A DNA stretch of 64,000 bases, taken from NCBI RefSeq assembly GCF_018736145.1, contig NZ_CP059997.1, positions 1,921,501-1,985,500 on the forward strand, in the 5' to 3' direction. A model generated the notes under the pieces. The model was not told the DNA's origin. It made no database searches and saw only the letters and a list, made by a program, of their open reading frames with translations. Position 1 is the stretch's first letter. Each line of letters opens with the position of its first letter. Below are positions 1-8,472 of the stretch, one piece after another. The DNA is from Amycolatopsis sp. CA-230715 (GTDB taxonomy: Bacteria; Actinomycetota; Actinomycetes; Mycobacteriales; Pseudonocardiaceae). Made by a program: the position numbers and the translations under genes.

Positions 1-2
1 CG

Positions 3-305
3 GAAAGCTTGCCGCGCAACGCTTCCGTCGACTTCCTCAAGGCGGCCTCGGCCGCCGCCGCGCGGTTGCTGCCGGGGGTGCGCCCCGATCCCGTCCGCGT
101 CACCACCTTCACCGAGGGCTTCACACCCGACGACCACGCGATCGTGGGCGCGGTGCCCAGACAGCAAAACACGACCGTCCTCACCGGATTTTCCGGGCAC
201 GGGTTCAAACTCGCCCCGGTCTTCGGCGAGATCGCCGCCGATCTCGCCGAACACGGCACCACCCGACACGACCTGACGCGGTTCGCCCCGTCGAGATTCG
301 CCTAG
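3..305 (+). CDS. C-terminal end of a sarcosine/N-methyl-tryptophan oxidase-like FAD enzyme (5' partial)
   Basis: The reading frame is open from the window edge and stops at 303-305, so only the last ~100 residues are present. They contain the GFSGHGFKLAP segment near the C terminus that in monomeric sarcosine oxidase and N-methyltryptophan oxidase closes the flavin site. Known members oxidatively demethylate N-methyl amino acids with covalently bound FAD. It lies 82 bp upstream of a sodium:solute symporter and a second FAD amine oxidase in the same direction, which suggests an amine uptake and oxidation operon. The substrate cannot be read from this fragment. Confidence 0.8.
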   Translation, partial: ESLPRNASVDFLKAASAAAARLLPGVRPDPVRVTTFTEGFTPDDHAIVGAVPRQQNTTVLTGFSGHGFKLAPVFGEIAADLAEHGTTRHDLTRFAPSRFA

Positions 306-387
306 GGAGAAACTCCGACGACGCAGAAACACCGCGCGCACCCCGCAGTGCGCGCGGCGGCCCTTTCCACCCTCTGGAGGGTTCACC

Positions 388-1836
388 ATGCACCAGGGAA
401 CGACCGGTCAGATCATCGCGATCGTGCTGATCAGCATCGTGATCGTGGGCATCGGCGCGCTGCTGTCGATGTACTTCGGCCGCCGCGCGAAGAGCTCGGC
501 CGACTGGCTCGCCGCACCGGAGTCGCTGCCGCTGGGGGTCGTGGTGATCACCCAGTTCGCCACCGCCGTCGGCGGTGGCGTGCTGATCGCGCACGTGGGC
601 ATCGCCTACTCGTCGGGCTGGTCGGTGTTCGCCTACGAGGGCAGTGTCCTGCTGGGATTCCTCGGCCTCGCGTTCATCGCGAAGTGGTTGCGGGAGCAGA
701 GCTTCACCACCGTCCCGGACATCCTCACCAAGCTGTTCGGTCGCAACAGGACGGTCACCGTGGTGGCCGGGATCGCCGCGCTGATCGTGCCGTTCGGCTG
801 GCTCGCCACCCAGTTCGTCTCGTTCGCGAAGCTGTTCGGGCAGCTCACCGGGATCCCCGCGGCGGTGCTGGTGATCGCGATCATGATCGGCTCGCTGGTG
901 TTCGTGCTGCCCGGCGGGCTCACTTCGGTGGCGTGGACCGATTTCGTGTTCGGCATCTTCAAGATCCTGATGTCGCTGGTGATCGCCGGGTACGCGATCT
1001 ACCTGGCGGGCGGCTGGTCCGGGATCACCTCGCGAGTGCCGGAAACCCTGTGGAGCGTCAAGGGAATCGGCGCGGCGGGCAGCGAGCAGATCTGGTTGTG
1101 GATCGCCGCGATCGTGCCGGGCACGCTGACGAACCAGCTCTACTACCAGCGGGTGTTCGCGACCAAAAAGGTCGGTGACGCGCGGCGCGGGCTGGTGCTC
1201 TCCGGGCTCACGATCCTGGTCGCCGGGGTGTACGCGGGCTGCATCGGGCTGGCCGTGCGCGCGATGAGCCCCGGGCTCGCCAACCCGGAGCAGGCCGCGG
1301 GCTGGCTGCTCACCCGGCTGCCGACCGCGCTGCTGGTGCTCTTCGGCGCCTTCCTCGTCGCGACGATCATCTCGACGACGGGGGCGGCGCTGCAGTCGGT
1401 GGTCGCGAACCTGACGCGCGACCTGTACCAGAACGTGTTCGGCGGGACCAGGGGCGACCGCGCGACGATCTCGCTGTCCCGCCTGTTCAGTGCCGGGGTG
1501 GCGGCGCTCGCCGCGGTGCTCGCGATCGCCTTCCCGAGCGCGCTGGGCTGGCTGGTCGCCAGCTACGCGTACTCGGCGGCCGCGCTCGCCGCGCCGATCT
1601 TCCTCGGTTTCGCGCTGCGCAAGCGTTTCACGCTCCGGCCCGCGGCCGCGCTGGCGAGCATGATCGCCGGGATCGCGGGCTGCGCGGCCGCCCAGCTCGC
1701 CGGCACGTCGGTGCCCTACGCGGTGTACGGGATCGCGTCCTCCGCGGTCGTGCTCGCCGTCGTCGGCATCGGCACCCGGGCTTCCATTCCGTCCACAGTA
1801 GACATGTCCAGTCCGGAGAGCAGGGAGATCGGGTGA
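388..1836 (+). CDS. Sodium:solute symporter (SSS family)
   Basis: A 482-residue integral membrane protein with about 13 hydrophobic segments, the usual size and spacing for SSS transporters, which couple Na+ influx to uptake of organic solutes. The start ATG at 388 follows a TGGAGGG ribosome-binding site. The stop overlaps the GTG of the next oxidase gene by 4 bp, so the two are translationally coupled. Its place between two FAD amine oxidases suggests that it imports their substrate (a methylated amine or amino acid); this is inference. Confidence 0.88.
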   Translation: MHQGTTGQIIAIVLISIVIVGIGALLSMYFGRRAKSSADWLAAPESLPLGVVVITQFATAVGGGVLIAHVGIAYSSGWSVFAYEGSVLLGFLGLAFIAKWLREQSFTTVPDILTKLFGRNRTVTVVAGIAALIVPFGWLATQFVSFAKLFGQLTGIPAAVLVIAIMIGSLVFVLPGGLTSVAWTDFVFGIFKILMSLVIAGYAIYLAGGWSGITSRVPETLWSVKGIGAAGSEQIWLWIAAIVPGTLTNQLYYQRVFATKKVGDARRGLVLSGLTILVAGVYAGCIGLAVRAMSPGLANPEQAAGWLLTRLPTALLVLFGAFLVATIISTTGAALQSVVANLTRDLYQNVFGGTRGDRATISLSRLFSAGVAALAAVLAIAFPSALGWLVASYAYSAAALAAPIFLGFALRKRFTLRPAAALASMIAGIAGCAAAQLAGTSVPYAVYGIASSAVVLAVVGIGTRASIPSTVDMSSPESREIG

Positions 1837-2963
1837 GGATCGCAGTAATCGGCCTCGGCGTACTCGGCGCGAGCACCGCGAGGTCACTGGCGCTCGCCGG
1901 AGCCGAGGTGACGGTGTTCGAGCGGAGCGCACCGGGTGCCGGCACCACCGGCACCACGTTCGCCTGGGTCAACTCGCACCAGAAGAACCCGTTGAGCTAC
2001 CACGACCTCAACCTCGCCGGAGTGCTCGAACACCACGAGCTCGGCGGCGAGGAGTTCCGCCCGACCGGCAACCTCGAATGGGCCGACGGGGCGGGCGGTG
2101 CCGAACGGCTCCGCGCGTCGACGGAGCAACTGCGGGACCGGGCGTACCCGATGGACTGGATCAGCCCGCGCCGGGCGCGCGAACTGGTGCCCGATCTGGT
2201 GGTCCCGCCCGGGGTCGACGAGATCGCCTACTTCCCGGAAGAAGGGCACGTCCTGCCGATCGTGCTGCTCGCACGGCTCTGGGGCGAGGCGCGTGACCAC
2301 GGTGCCGTGCTCCGCTGCCCCGCCGAAGTCGCCGCGGTTTCCGGCGGCACGGTCGAACTCGCCGACGGCACGAGCGAATCGTTCGACACCGTGGTGCTCG
2401 CGACCGGCCGCTGGACCGAGGAACTCGCCTCGACGGCGTCGGTGACCATCCCGATGGCGGGCACCGAACCGGCGACGGTCGGCTTCCTCGGCTACACCGG
2501 CCCGGTCGCCGCGCGCGTGCCGTCGGTGCTGACCACACCGAGGCTGAACGTGCGCCCCGACGGCGGCGGCAGGCTCGTGGTGCAGGGGCTCGACCTCGAC
2601 GCGGACGCGGATCCCGCCGCCGTGCCGCCCGCCGACGGCGAGCACGCCGCCGAACTGTGCGCGCGGCTGCGGGAGCTGGTCGCCGGTACCGAGGGCGTGC
2701 GGCTCGAATCGCTCCGGGTCGGGCAGCGCGCGATGCCCGCCGACGGGCTGACCGTGGCCGGGTTCGCCGCGCCACGGCTCTACGCGCTGGCCACGCACAG
2801 CGGGATCACGCTCGGCCCGCTCCTCGGGCGGCTCGCCGCGCAGGAGATCCTGGCCGAACGGGAGTCACCGCTGCTGGCGGACTTCCGGCCGGAGCGCTTC
2901 GACGGCGTCGACCGGTCGGAGTTGAAACCGCTGACCCGCGCGCGGTTCGCCGGTCAGCAATGA
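1833..2963 (+). CDS. FAD-dependent amine/D-amino acid oxidase (DAO family)
   Basis: 376 residues. The N terminus carries a Rossmann dinucleotide fold (VIGLGVLGASTARSLA, residues ~4-19) followed by an acidic residue ending beta-2 (VFERS), as in DAO/glycine oxidase proteins that bind FAD. The C terminus has the THSGITLGPLLG segment equivalent to the flavin-contacting loop of these oxidases. The GTG start overlaps the transporter stop (GTGA), typical of an operon. It probably oxidises a primary or secondary amino acid to an imino acid and H2O2. The exact substrate is unknown. Confidence 0.85.
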   Translation: MRIAVIGLGVLGASTARSLALAGAEVTVFERSAPGAGTTGTTFAWVNSHQKNPLSYHDLNLAGVLEHHELGGEEFRPTGNLEWADGAGGAERLRASTEQLRDRAYPMDWISPRRARELVPDLVVPPGVDEIAYFPEEGHVLPIVLLARLWGEARDHGAVLRCPAEVAAVSGGTVELADGTSESFDTVVLATGRWTEELASTASVTIPMAGTEPATVGFLGYTGPVAARVPSVLTTPRLNVRPDGGGRLVVQGLDLDADADPAAVPPADGEHAAELCARLRELVAGTEGVRLESLRVGQRAMPADGLTVAGFAAPRLYALATHSGITLGPLLGRLAAQEILAERESPLLADFRPERFDGVDRSELKPLTRARFAGQQ

Positions 2964-2964
2964 C

Positions 2965-3912
2965 TCAGGTGGCGGGCGGCATCGGGATGCCGAGCTGCCC
3001 GGCGAGCGCGTTCAGCTCGCGGTAGAGCGCGGGCGACATCGGCACGCCGAGCGCTTCGCACTGCTCGGCGAACTGGGATTCCTTCCAGCCCGGGTAGCGG
3101 ATCGGGGTGCCGCCCACGCCGCTGTCCCAGCCGAGCAGGCTGCCGAACAACGCGCTCGCCGCGCGCGCGAACCCGTCCGCGCTGCGCAGCGCGGGCGGGG
3201 CGATCGCGAGCACCAGCAGGCCGGTGTCGCGGTCGTGGTCGCCGACCCCGGAGAGCACCCCGGCGAGCACCTCGACCATCAACGCGAACCCGGCGGCAGG
3301 TGACTGCGGCCCGGTGGAGGTCAGCGCGTCGGCGGTGGCGTCGAAGACGAACGGGGCGTAGTCACCGCCGGGTGCCGCGATGCCGAGCGGGTTCACCCCC
3401 TGATCGCCACCCGCGGCCAGCACGACGCCGATCATGCCGTGCGAAAGCGCGCGCGAGGCGTGGTGCGCCGCCCTCCCGAACGCGCTGACCCCGCGCACCG
3501 ACAGCAGTCCGACGCCGTAGCGCGCGGCCCTGACCACCGCGCGGTCCATCGCGTCGCTGACCGCCCACAGGCCGAGCGCCTTGCGGTAGTCGACCATCGC
3601 GGCCGCCCCGCGGTCGGCGATCACCAGCGGCTCCGCCCTCGGCCGCACCTGTCCCTCGTCGAACAGCGGGAGGTAGGTCCGGATCAGCTCGGCGACGCCG
3701 CAGTCCTTCACCCCGGCGAGGTCCCCGTAGCAGAGCGCGTGCGCCGCGATCCTCGCGCGCTCGGGCGGCAGGTCGTAGGCCGCGAACACCGACGCCGCGA
3801 ACGCCACCAGGTCCTCGCCCACCACGCGGAGCCGTGCCTGTTCGGGGATCTTCGGCGGCGGCTCGACAGGGACGGGGCGGGACTGGCGGAAGGACAACGG
3901 TCTGAACGGCAC
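2965..3912 (-). CDS. Ldh2-family (malate/L-lactate dehydrogenase type) protein, probably catalytically altered
   Basis: 315 residues matching the fold of the Ldh2/malate-L-sulfolactate dehydrogenase family along its length. The family's catalytic D-S-H-G-x-x-R motif is replaced by KDCGVAEL (residues ~73-80), and the Asn-His-Phe-Gly motif reads SAFG, so the Ser, His, Arg and second His normally used in NAD(P)H-linked ketoacid reduction are all absent. Start chosen at GTG 3912: a TTGACA box, 17-bp spacer and CACTCT box end 7 nt before it, implying a leaderless mRNA. A TTG at 3948 is in frame but coincides with the -35 box. The stop lies 2 bp from the end of the convergent oxidase gene. It could be a pseudoenzyme or act on an unusual substrate. 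Confidence 0.75.
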   Translation of the reverse strand: MPFRPLSFRQSRPVPVEPPPKIPEQARLRVVGEDLVAFAASVFAAYDLPPERARIAAHALCYGDLAGVKDCGVAELIRTYLPLFDEGQVRPRAEPLVIADRGAAAMVDYRKALGLWAVSDAMDRAVVRAARYGVGLLSVRGVSAFGRAAHHASRALSHGMIGVVLAAGGDQGVNPLGIAAPGGDYAPFVFDATADALTSTGPQSPAAGFALMVEVLAGVLSGVGDHDRDTGLLVLAIAPPALRSADGFARAASALFGSLLGWDSGVGGTPIRYPGWKESQFAEQCEALGVPMSPALYRELNALAGQLGIPMPPAT

Positions 3913-3919
3913 TTCACCG

Positions 3920-3948
3920 AGAGTGCTGAGACCACACTGGACTGTCAA
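3920..3948 (-). promoter_or_regulatory. Sigma70-type promoter of the Ldh2-family gene, leaderless
   Basis: On the minus strand TTGACA (3948-3943), a 17-bp spacer and CACTCT (3925-3920). The predicted transcription start falls on or next to the GTG at 3912, so no ribosome-binding site would be transcribed. Confidence 0.55.
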
Positions 3949-3982
3949 CGAGGCGCACGGGGGCGCTACCCGACCGTGTGAT

Positions 3983-4576
3983 TCAAGCGCCGCCGGGAAG
4001 TCCGTCGAGAAAACTGTCCAAAAGGGAGATTTGGCGCTCCGGTGGGAAATTTTCCGGATCGAACAGCACTTGGACGACGAGTCCGTGCGTGCACGACGCG
4101 GCGATCGCGACGAGATCGTCGGGATCCGCCGCCGCGTCCAGCTCGCCCCGCCGCTGCGCCTCGACGACGTGCGGACGCAGCCGGGCGCGCCAGTTCGCGT
4201 ACCGCTCGGCCTCGCCCTTGTGCAGGGCGGGATCGGCGAGCGCGGCGCCCCAGAAGCCGACCCACATCCGGTTCATCGTCACCGCGTCCCGGGTCAGTGG
4301 CAGCACGTCGAGCAGCGCGGCCCGCAACGCGGCGAGGCCGGGCCGTTCCGGTTCGCGCCGGGCACGCGCCTGCGTCCGGTCGTCCGCGAGGCGCACGGCG
4401 TACCGCACGAGCGCTTTCTTGTTCGGGAAGTAATGCGTGACGAGCCCGGTGGACGCGCCCATCTCGGCGGCGACCGCGCGCAGGGTGAGCCCGCTGAACC
4501 CGTGCGCCGCGAGCACCCGCCACACCGCCTCGGAAACGTCCTCTCGCCGCGCGTCGTGGTCCCCGCGTGCGGGCAT
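3983..4576 (-). CDS. TetR-family transcriptional regulator
   Basis: 197 residues. The N-terminal helix-turn-helix (LRAVAAEMGASTGLVTHYFPNKKAL, read with gaps, residues ~33-57) is typical TetR. The C-terminal half is a helical ligand and dimerisation domain of the BetI-like type. Start chosen at ATG 4576, which has a GGAGAG site just upstream; the longer frame to 4624 would run into the operator. It diverges from a GNAT acetyltransferase/CPBP protease operon, and a near-perfect palindrome in the gap (4614-4635) is the likely shared operator. Confidence 0.88.
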   Translation of the reverse strand: MPARGDHDARREDVSEAVWRVLAAHGFSGLTLRAVAAEMGASTGLVTHYFPNKKALVRYAVRLADDRTQARARREPERPGLAALRAALLDVLPLTRDAVTMNRMWVGFWGAALADPALHKGEAERYANWRARLRPHVVEAQRRGELDAAADPDDLVAIAASCTHGLVVQVLFDPENFPPERQISLLDSFLDGLPGGA

Positions 4577-4613
4577 TGGCCACTCTCCGTCCTGGTCGGT
4601 TATCCTCGTGATC

Positions 4614-4635
4614 GTACATAACAAGTGTTATGTAC
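4614..4635. promoter_or_regulatory. Palindromic operator between TetR gene and GNAT/CPBP operon
   Basis: Two 10-bp arms, GTACATAACA and TGTTATGTAC, are exact reverse complements separated by AG. The site is centred between divergent start codons at 4576 and 4658, the standard place for TetR autorepression and control of the neighbouring operon. Confidence 0.75.
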
Positions 4636-4657
4636 GTTCGTACTGGAGGGGAACCCC

Positions 4658-5227
4658 ATGCTCAGCCACCCCTTGGCGCCCGACGCCGAGCTGTGCCCGC
4701 TCGAACCCTGGAACGCCGAGGAGTTCGCGGCCCACGTCGACCAGGTCCGCGAGCACCTCGCGCCGTGGATCCCGTGGGCGCACACGGTCGTGGACACCGA
4801 GAGCGCGCGGGAACTCCTGCAGCGCTACGCCGACGCGCAAGCGCGGGACGAAGGCCGCCTCTACGGGATCCGGGTCGGCGGGAAGCTCGCGGGCGGCACT
4901 CTGTTCCGGACCTTCCACGTGCCGAGCGGCGTGTGCGAGGTCGGGGTCTGGCTCGATCGCGGCGCCGTCGGCCGCGGACTGGTCACCGCCGCGGTGCGCG
5001 CGATGGTGGACTGGGCGATCGACGTGCGCGGCATGGCGCGTGTCGAATGGCGCGCCGATCCGTCGAACACCCGCAGCGTCGCGGTCGCCGAGCGCCTCGG
5101 GTTCACCTTCGAAGGCGTGCTCCGGCAGACGTTCCCGATCGCGGGGCGGCGCCTCGACTCCGGGGTCTGGGCGATGCTGGCCGGCGAATGGCACGAGGCG
5201 AAGGCCGCCGCGCAAACTGGACGGTGA
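4658..5227 (+). CDS. GNAT N-acetyltransferase, RimJ/RimL-like
   Basis: 189 residues with the GNAT acetyl-CoA fold: an acidic N-terminal ranking motif (VREHLAPWIPW), then EVGVWLDRGAVGRGLVTAAV, which contains the V/I-x-x-x-x-R/G-x-G/R-x-G-like pyrophosphate loop (residues ~93-112), and NTRSVAVAERLGFTFEG near residue 140, as in RimJ/RimL/SpeG-type enzymes that acetylate protein N termini or small amines. ATG 4658 follows a GGAGGGG site. The stop overlaps the ATG of the CPBP protease gene (TGATG). The acceptor is unknown. Confidence 0.85.
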   Translation: MLSHPLAPDAELCPLEPWNAEEFAAHVDQVREHLAPWIPWAHTVVDTESARELLQRYADAQARDEGRLYGIRVGGKLAGGTLFRTFHVPSGVCEVGVWLDRGAVGRGLVTAAVRAMVDWAIDVRGMARVEWRADPSNTRSVAVAERLGFTFEGVLRQTFPIAGRRLDSGVWAMLAGEWHEAKAAAQTGR

Positions 5228-5925
5228 TGACCGCACCCCAGCGCAGGAGGACGGCGATCGCCGCCGCCGTGCTCCTGCTCGCCGCCGCGAACTACCTGCC
5301 GAACCGCGTCCTGCCCGGCTGGGCGTACCCGGTCAGCGGCGCGGTGACGGCGGCGCTGCTGCTCCTGCTGGCGCGCTGGGCCGGTGTCCGCGCGCACGAA
5401 TTGGGATTCGACCGCCGGTTCCTCGCCCGCTCGGCGCTCGCCGGGCTCTTCGGGATGGCCGTGGTCTCGGCGCTGTTCGCGATCGCTTTCGTCCTCGCGC
5501 GCCCGGTGTTCGACGACGGGCGGATCGGGCACCCCGGGGCCGGGCAGCTGCTCGTGCTGGCGCTGGTGCGGATCCCCTTCGGGACCGTGCTCGTCGAGGA
5601 GGTCGCGTTCCGGGGCGTGCTGCCCGCGTTGTTCGGTGGCGGCGAACGGTGGCGGTGGAAACCCGTGCTGTGCGCCTCCGCGCTGTTCGGGCTGTGGCAC
5701 CTGCTGCCCTCGTTGGCGTTGAAGGAAAACGCCGCCGTGCACGCGGCGCTCGGCGGGGTTCCCTGGCTGATCCCGATCCTCGCGATGCTCGCCGCCGCCG
5801 CGGTGGGTGTGGTCTTCTGCTGGTGGCGTTACGCGGCACACGGCGTGCTCACCACGATCCTCATCCACTTCGCGACCAACTCGGGCGGCCTCGTGCTCGC
5901 CTGGTGGGTCGTCACCTACGGCTGA
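5227..5925 (+). CDS. CPBP-family intramembrane metalloprotease
   Basis: 232 residues with about seven hydrophobic segments and the three CPBP/Abi motifs in order: EEVAFRG (EExxxR, residues ~119-125), FGLWH (FxxxH, ~154-158) and HFATN (HxxxN/B, ~215-219). These place Glu-Glu, Arg, His and Asn/His in the membrane as in Rce1-type proteases. Bacterial members act on small peptides or in self-immunity and stress pathways. It is translationally coupled to the GNAT gene and probably under the TetR operator at 4614-4635. Confidence 0.88.
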   Translation: MTAPQRRRTAIAAAVLLLAAANYLPNRVLPGWAYPVSGAVTAALLLLLARWAGVRAHELGFDRRFLARSALAGLFGMAVVSALFAIAFVLARPVFDDGRIGHPGAGQLLVLALVRIPFGTVLVEEVAFRGVLPALFGGGERWRWKPVLCASALFGLWHLLPSLALKENAAVHAALGGVPWLIPILAMLAAAAVGVVFCWWRYAAHGVLTTILIHFATNSGGLVLAWWVVTYG

Positions 5926-6027
5926 TCTTCGTCCGTTCGGCCCAGGCACTCGCCGCACGGGGACGAATTCGGCCGCACAGCGCGGAAAACCCGTTTCGCT
6001 ACCACTCCGCCGGGGCATTCCCCGGCC

Positions 6028-6318
6028 ATGTCCACCTCACGAATCCACGGTGGCCGGGGCACGGCCGCACGAGTGGTGACCGGGATCGGCGCGCTCTTCG
6101 CGCTGATCGAAGTGGTCTACATCCTGATGGTCGTGCTCGGCGCGAACCAGGCGAACGCGTTCTTCGGGTTCATCCGGTCGATCGCCGACCCGCTCGCGCT
6201 GTTCTTCCCCGGCCTGTTCACCTTGTCCGACAACGATATCGGCGTCGTCATCAACTACGGGCTCGCCGCGGTCTTCTGGCTCGTCGTCACCGGGATCGTC
6301 GCCCGCGTTTTACGGTGA
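6028..6318 (+). CDS. Small membrane protein of unknown function
   Basis: 96 residues with two or three hydrophobic segments (VVTGIGALFALIEVVYILMV at ~16-35; a central hydrophobic loop; AAVFWLVVTGIVARVL at the C terminus). No family was recognised with certainty; the layout resembles small YggT-like or DUF membrane proteins. Its last 32 bp overlap the convergent pentapeptide-repeat gene. The 100 bp before it have no visible strong promoter. Confidence 0.65.
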   Translation: MSTSRIHGGRGTAARVVTGIGALFALIEVVYILMVVLGANQANAFFGFIRSIADPLALFFPGLFTLSDNDIGVVINYGLAAVFWLVVTGIVARVLR

Positions 6319-6919
6319 CGCCCTCCTCCGCGACGGTCAGGCCCAACGCCGCCGCCAAGACAGCCGCCTGCTCAGTAGTGATGATCGCGCCAGCCAGCTC
6401 CGCGTTGACCGGGTCCAGCGCGCTCAGCTCGCTGCCGCGCAGATCGCACCGCCCGAGCTTGATCCGGTGCAGCTGCGCACCGGACAGATCGGCACCGGTG
6501 AGCGCGGCGTCGGTGAAATCGGCCCCGGTGAGATCCGCTTCCCGCAACCGAACCTGCTCGAACACCGAGTTGCGGAGATCGGCGCCGGGCAGCCCGATGA
6601 ACGACCAGTCGCCGCCGTGCACCCGCATCGGCCGCACCGTCGACTCCTTGAACGTGCTCCCCATCAGCTTGCAGCCGGTGAATTCGGCGTCGAAGAAGTT
6701 GCAGCGCTGGAAAACGCAGCCCACGAACGCCGACGAAGAATGCTTCGAGGCGTTGAACCGGACGTTGCCGAAGGTGCATTCGGTGAAGACCGCGCCCTCG
6801 GTGCTCGCCTCGGTGAGATCCACTTCGTGGAAGGCGCAGTTCGTGAACGCCTTCGCGCCGAGCTCCTCGGCGTACCAGTCCTCGCGGGTGAAGGTCACGC
6901 CTTCGGTGGCTTCGGTCAC
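6287..6919 (-). CDS. Pentapeptide-repeat protein
   Basis: 210 residues. From about residue 30 to 160 every fifth residue is Leu or Phe, with runs such as DLTEASTEGAVFTECTF and ADLTGADFTDAALTGADLSG, the right-handed beta-helix signature (A-D/N-L-x-x). Some members mimic DNA and protect gyrase/topoisomerase IV (Qnr, MfpA), others are scaffolds; nothing here decides. Start chosen at GTG 6919; earlier in-frame starts would overlap the purC start on the other strand. A topoisomerase IV operon lies 3.3 kb away, which may be coincidence. Confidence 0.82.
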   Translation of the reverse strand: MTEATEGVTFTREDWYAEELGAKAFTNCAFHEVDLTEASTEGAVFTECTFGNVRFNASKHSSSAFVGCVFQRCNFFDAEFTGCKLMGSTFKESTVRPMRVHGGDWSFIGLPGADLRNSVFEQVRLREADLTGADFTDAALTGADLSGAQLHRIKLGRCDLRGSELSALDPVNAELAGAIITTEQAAVLAAALGLTVAEEGVTVKRGRRSR

Positions 6920-6974
6920 GCCTACCACGGTAGCCCGGCCGGGTCGAGGGCCTTCGTGTGCTACAACGCTCCCC

Positions 6975-7814
6975 ATGAAGCACGTGCACGCGGGCAAGGT
7001 CAGGGATCTCTACGAGCTCGACGGGGACCTGCTCCTGGTCGCGTCCGATCGCGTCTCGGTCTACGACGTGCCGCTGCCGACCCCGGTGCCGGACAAGGGA
7101 ATCCTGCTCACCCAGCTCTCGATCTGGTGGTTCGACCGGCTGCGCGAGGTGGTGCCGAACCACGTGCTGTCGGCGACCGACGTGCCCGCCGAGTTCGCCG
7201 GGCGCGCGATCCGGTGCAAGCCGCTGGAGATGGTGCCGTTCGAATGCATCGCGCGCGGGTACCTCACCGGCTCCGGGCTCAAGGAGTACGAGCGCACCGG
7301 TTCGGTTTCCGGTGTGGCACTGCCGCCGGGCCTGGTCAACGGCGACAAGCTGCCGGAACCGATCTTCACGCCCACCACCAAGGTCTCCGAAGAGGGCGAA
7401 CACGACGCGCCCATCACCTTCGACGCGATGGCCGCGCAGATCGGCCGCGACACCGCCGAGCGGCTGCGCGACCTCACGCTCGCCATCTACACCGAAGGCG
7501 CCGCGCACGCCGCGAAGAACGGCATCCTCGTCGCCGACACCAAACTCGAATTCGGCTTCGCCGCCGGCGGCGCGCTGACCCTCGGGGACGAGGTGCTCAC
7601 CTCGGACTCCTCCCGGTTCTGGCCCGCCGACGAATGGGAGCCCGGCCACCAGCAGCACGCGTTCGACAAGCAGTTCGTGCGCGACTGGTCGGTCAGCACC
7701 GGCTGGGACAAAACCCCGCCCGGCCCCGAAATCCCGGCCGAGATCGTCGACGCGACCCGCGAGCGGTACCAGCGCGTGTACGAACTCATCACCGGCGAGA
7801 AGTGGCGCAGCTAG
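6975..7814 (+). CDS. purC: Phosphoribosylaminoimidazole-succinocarboxamide synthase (SAICAR synthase)
   Basis: 279 residues. PurC joins aspartate to CAIR using ATP in purine synthesis. The N terminus GKVRDLYELDGDLLLVASDR holds the nucleotide-binding start of the family; LEMVPFECIARGYLTGSGLKEY (read as two parts, residues ~77-98) and the IRIGDTKLEFG-like segment VADTKLEFGF (~180-189) are further hallmarks. ATG 6975 was chosen because homologous similarity begins there. The stop TAG overlaps the stop of the convergent TetR gene. Confidence 0.95.
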   Translation: MKHVHAGKVRDLYELDGDLLLVASDRVSVYDVPLPTPVPDKGILLTQLSIWWFDRLREVVPNHVLSATDVPAEFAGRAIRCKPLEMVPFECIARGYLTGSGLKEYERTGSVSGVALPPGLVNGDKLPEPIFTPTTKVSEEGEHDAPITFDAMAAQIGRDTAERLRDLTLAIYTEGAAHAAKNGILVADTKLEFGFAAGGALTLGDEVLTSDSSRFWPADEWEPGHQQHAFDKQFVRDWSVSTGWDKTPPGPEIPAEIVDATRERYQRVYELITGEKWRS

Positions 7815-8452
7815 CGGTCCGCCACGCCTGCCATCGACGCGTCGTGAGCGGCGGTCGCGGCGCTCATCGCGATGAACTGGTCGGTCAGCCACGCGGCCAG
7901 CTCGGCCGCGGTGAGATGCCGTTCCCGCAGCCAGCTCAGCGTGCCGACCTCGACGGTGGCCACCCAGCTCCGCAGCGTCATCAACGTCATCGCGCTCGGC
8001 TCGGTGACCCCCGCCCTCGCGAGGATCTCGTCGACGGCGGTGCGGCGGACCCGGTCGATCAGCGCGGTGGTGTCCGGCGTCGCCATCACCGATCCGTTGC
8101 GCAGCAACGCCACCACCGACGGCTCGTGCGTTTCGGCGAAGCGCAGGAACTCGCCCAGCGCGGTCCGCAACTGCTCGGCGAGGGTCCCTTCGGACGGCGT
8201 GGTGAGCCGTTCCACAAGCCCGTCGACCGCGGTTTCGGTGGCCGCCACGAACGCTTCGGCCGCCGAGGAGAAGTACCGGTAGAACAACGCGCGCGACACC
8301 CCGGCCTCGGCCGCGATGTCGTCCGCGGAGACCTGGTCGACCGGCAGCCTCCCGAACACCGCGATCGCCGCGTCGATCAGGTGCGCGCGGCGCTGCTCCG
8401 GCGGGAGCCGCTTGCCTCGTGTGCTACCTCGTGTCACCGTCACCGCGCCCAT
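7811..8452 (-). CDS. TetR-family transcriptional regulator
   Basis: 213 residues. The HTH VSADDIAAEAGVSRALFYRY (~residues 40-59) is a standard TetR recognition unit; the C-terminal part is helical and unassigned. The N-terminal extension is Arg-rich (TRGSTRGKRLPPEQRR). Start at ATG 8452. It is divergent from the RluA-type pseudouridine synthase gene with only 20 bp between starts, so any autoregulation would also touch that gene. Ligand unknown. Confidence 0.87.
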   Translation of the reverse strand: MGAVTVTRGSTRGKRLPPEQRRAHLIDAAIAVFGRLPVDQVSADDIAAEAGVSRALFYRYFSSAAEAFVAATETAVDGLVERLTTPSEGTLAEQLRTALGEFLRFAETHEPSVVALLRNGSVMATPDTTALIDRVRRTAVDEILARAGVTEPSAMTLMTLRSWVATVEVGTLSWLRERHLTAAELAAWLTDQFIAMSAATAAHDASMAGVADR

Positions 8453-8472
8453 GATGGCATCTATGGTCTTCG

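Noticed and set aside
205..1932. Long open frame on the minus strand opposite the symporter and oxidase
   Set aside because: It is rich in Arg, Asp, His and Gly in low-complexity style and results from GC-biased third positions of the real genes; the same applies to similar frames opposite parC/parE, prpD and mmsA.
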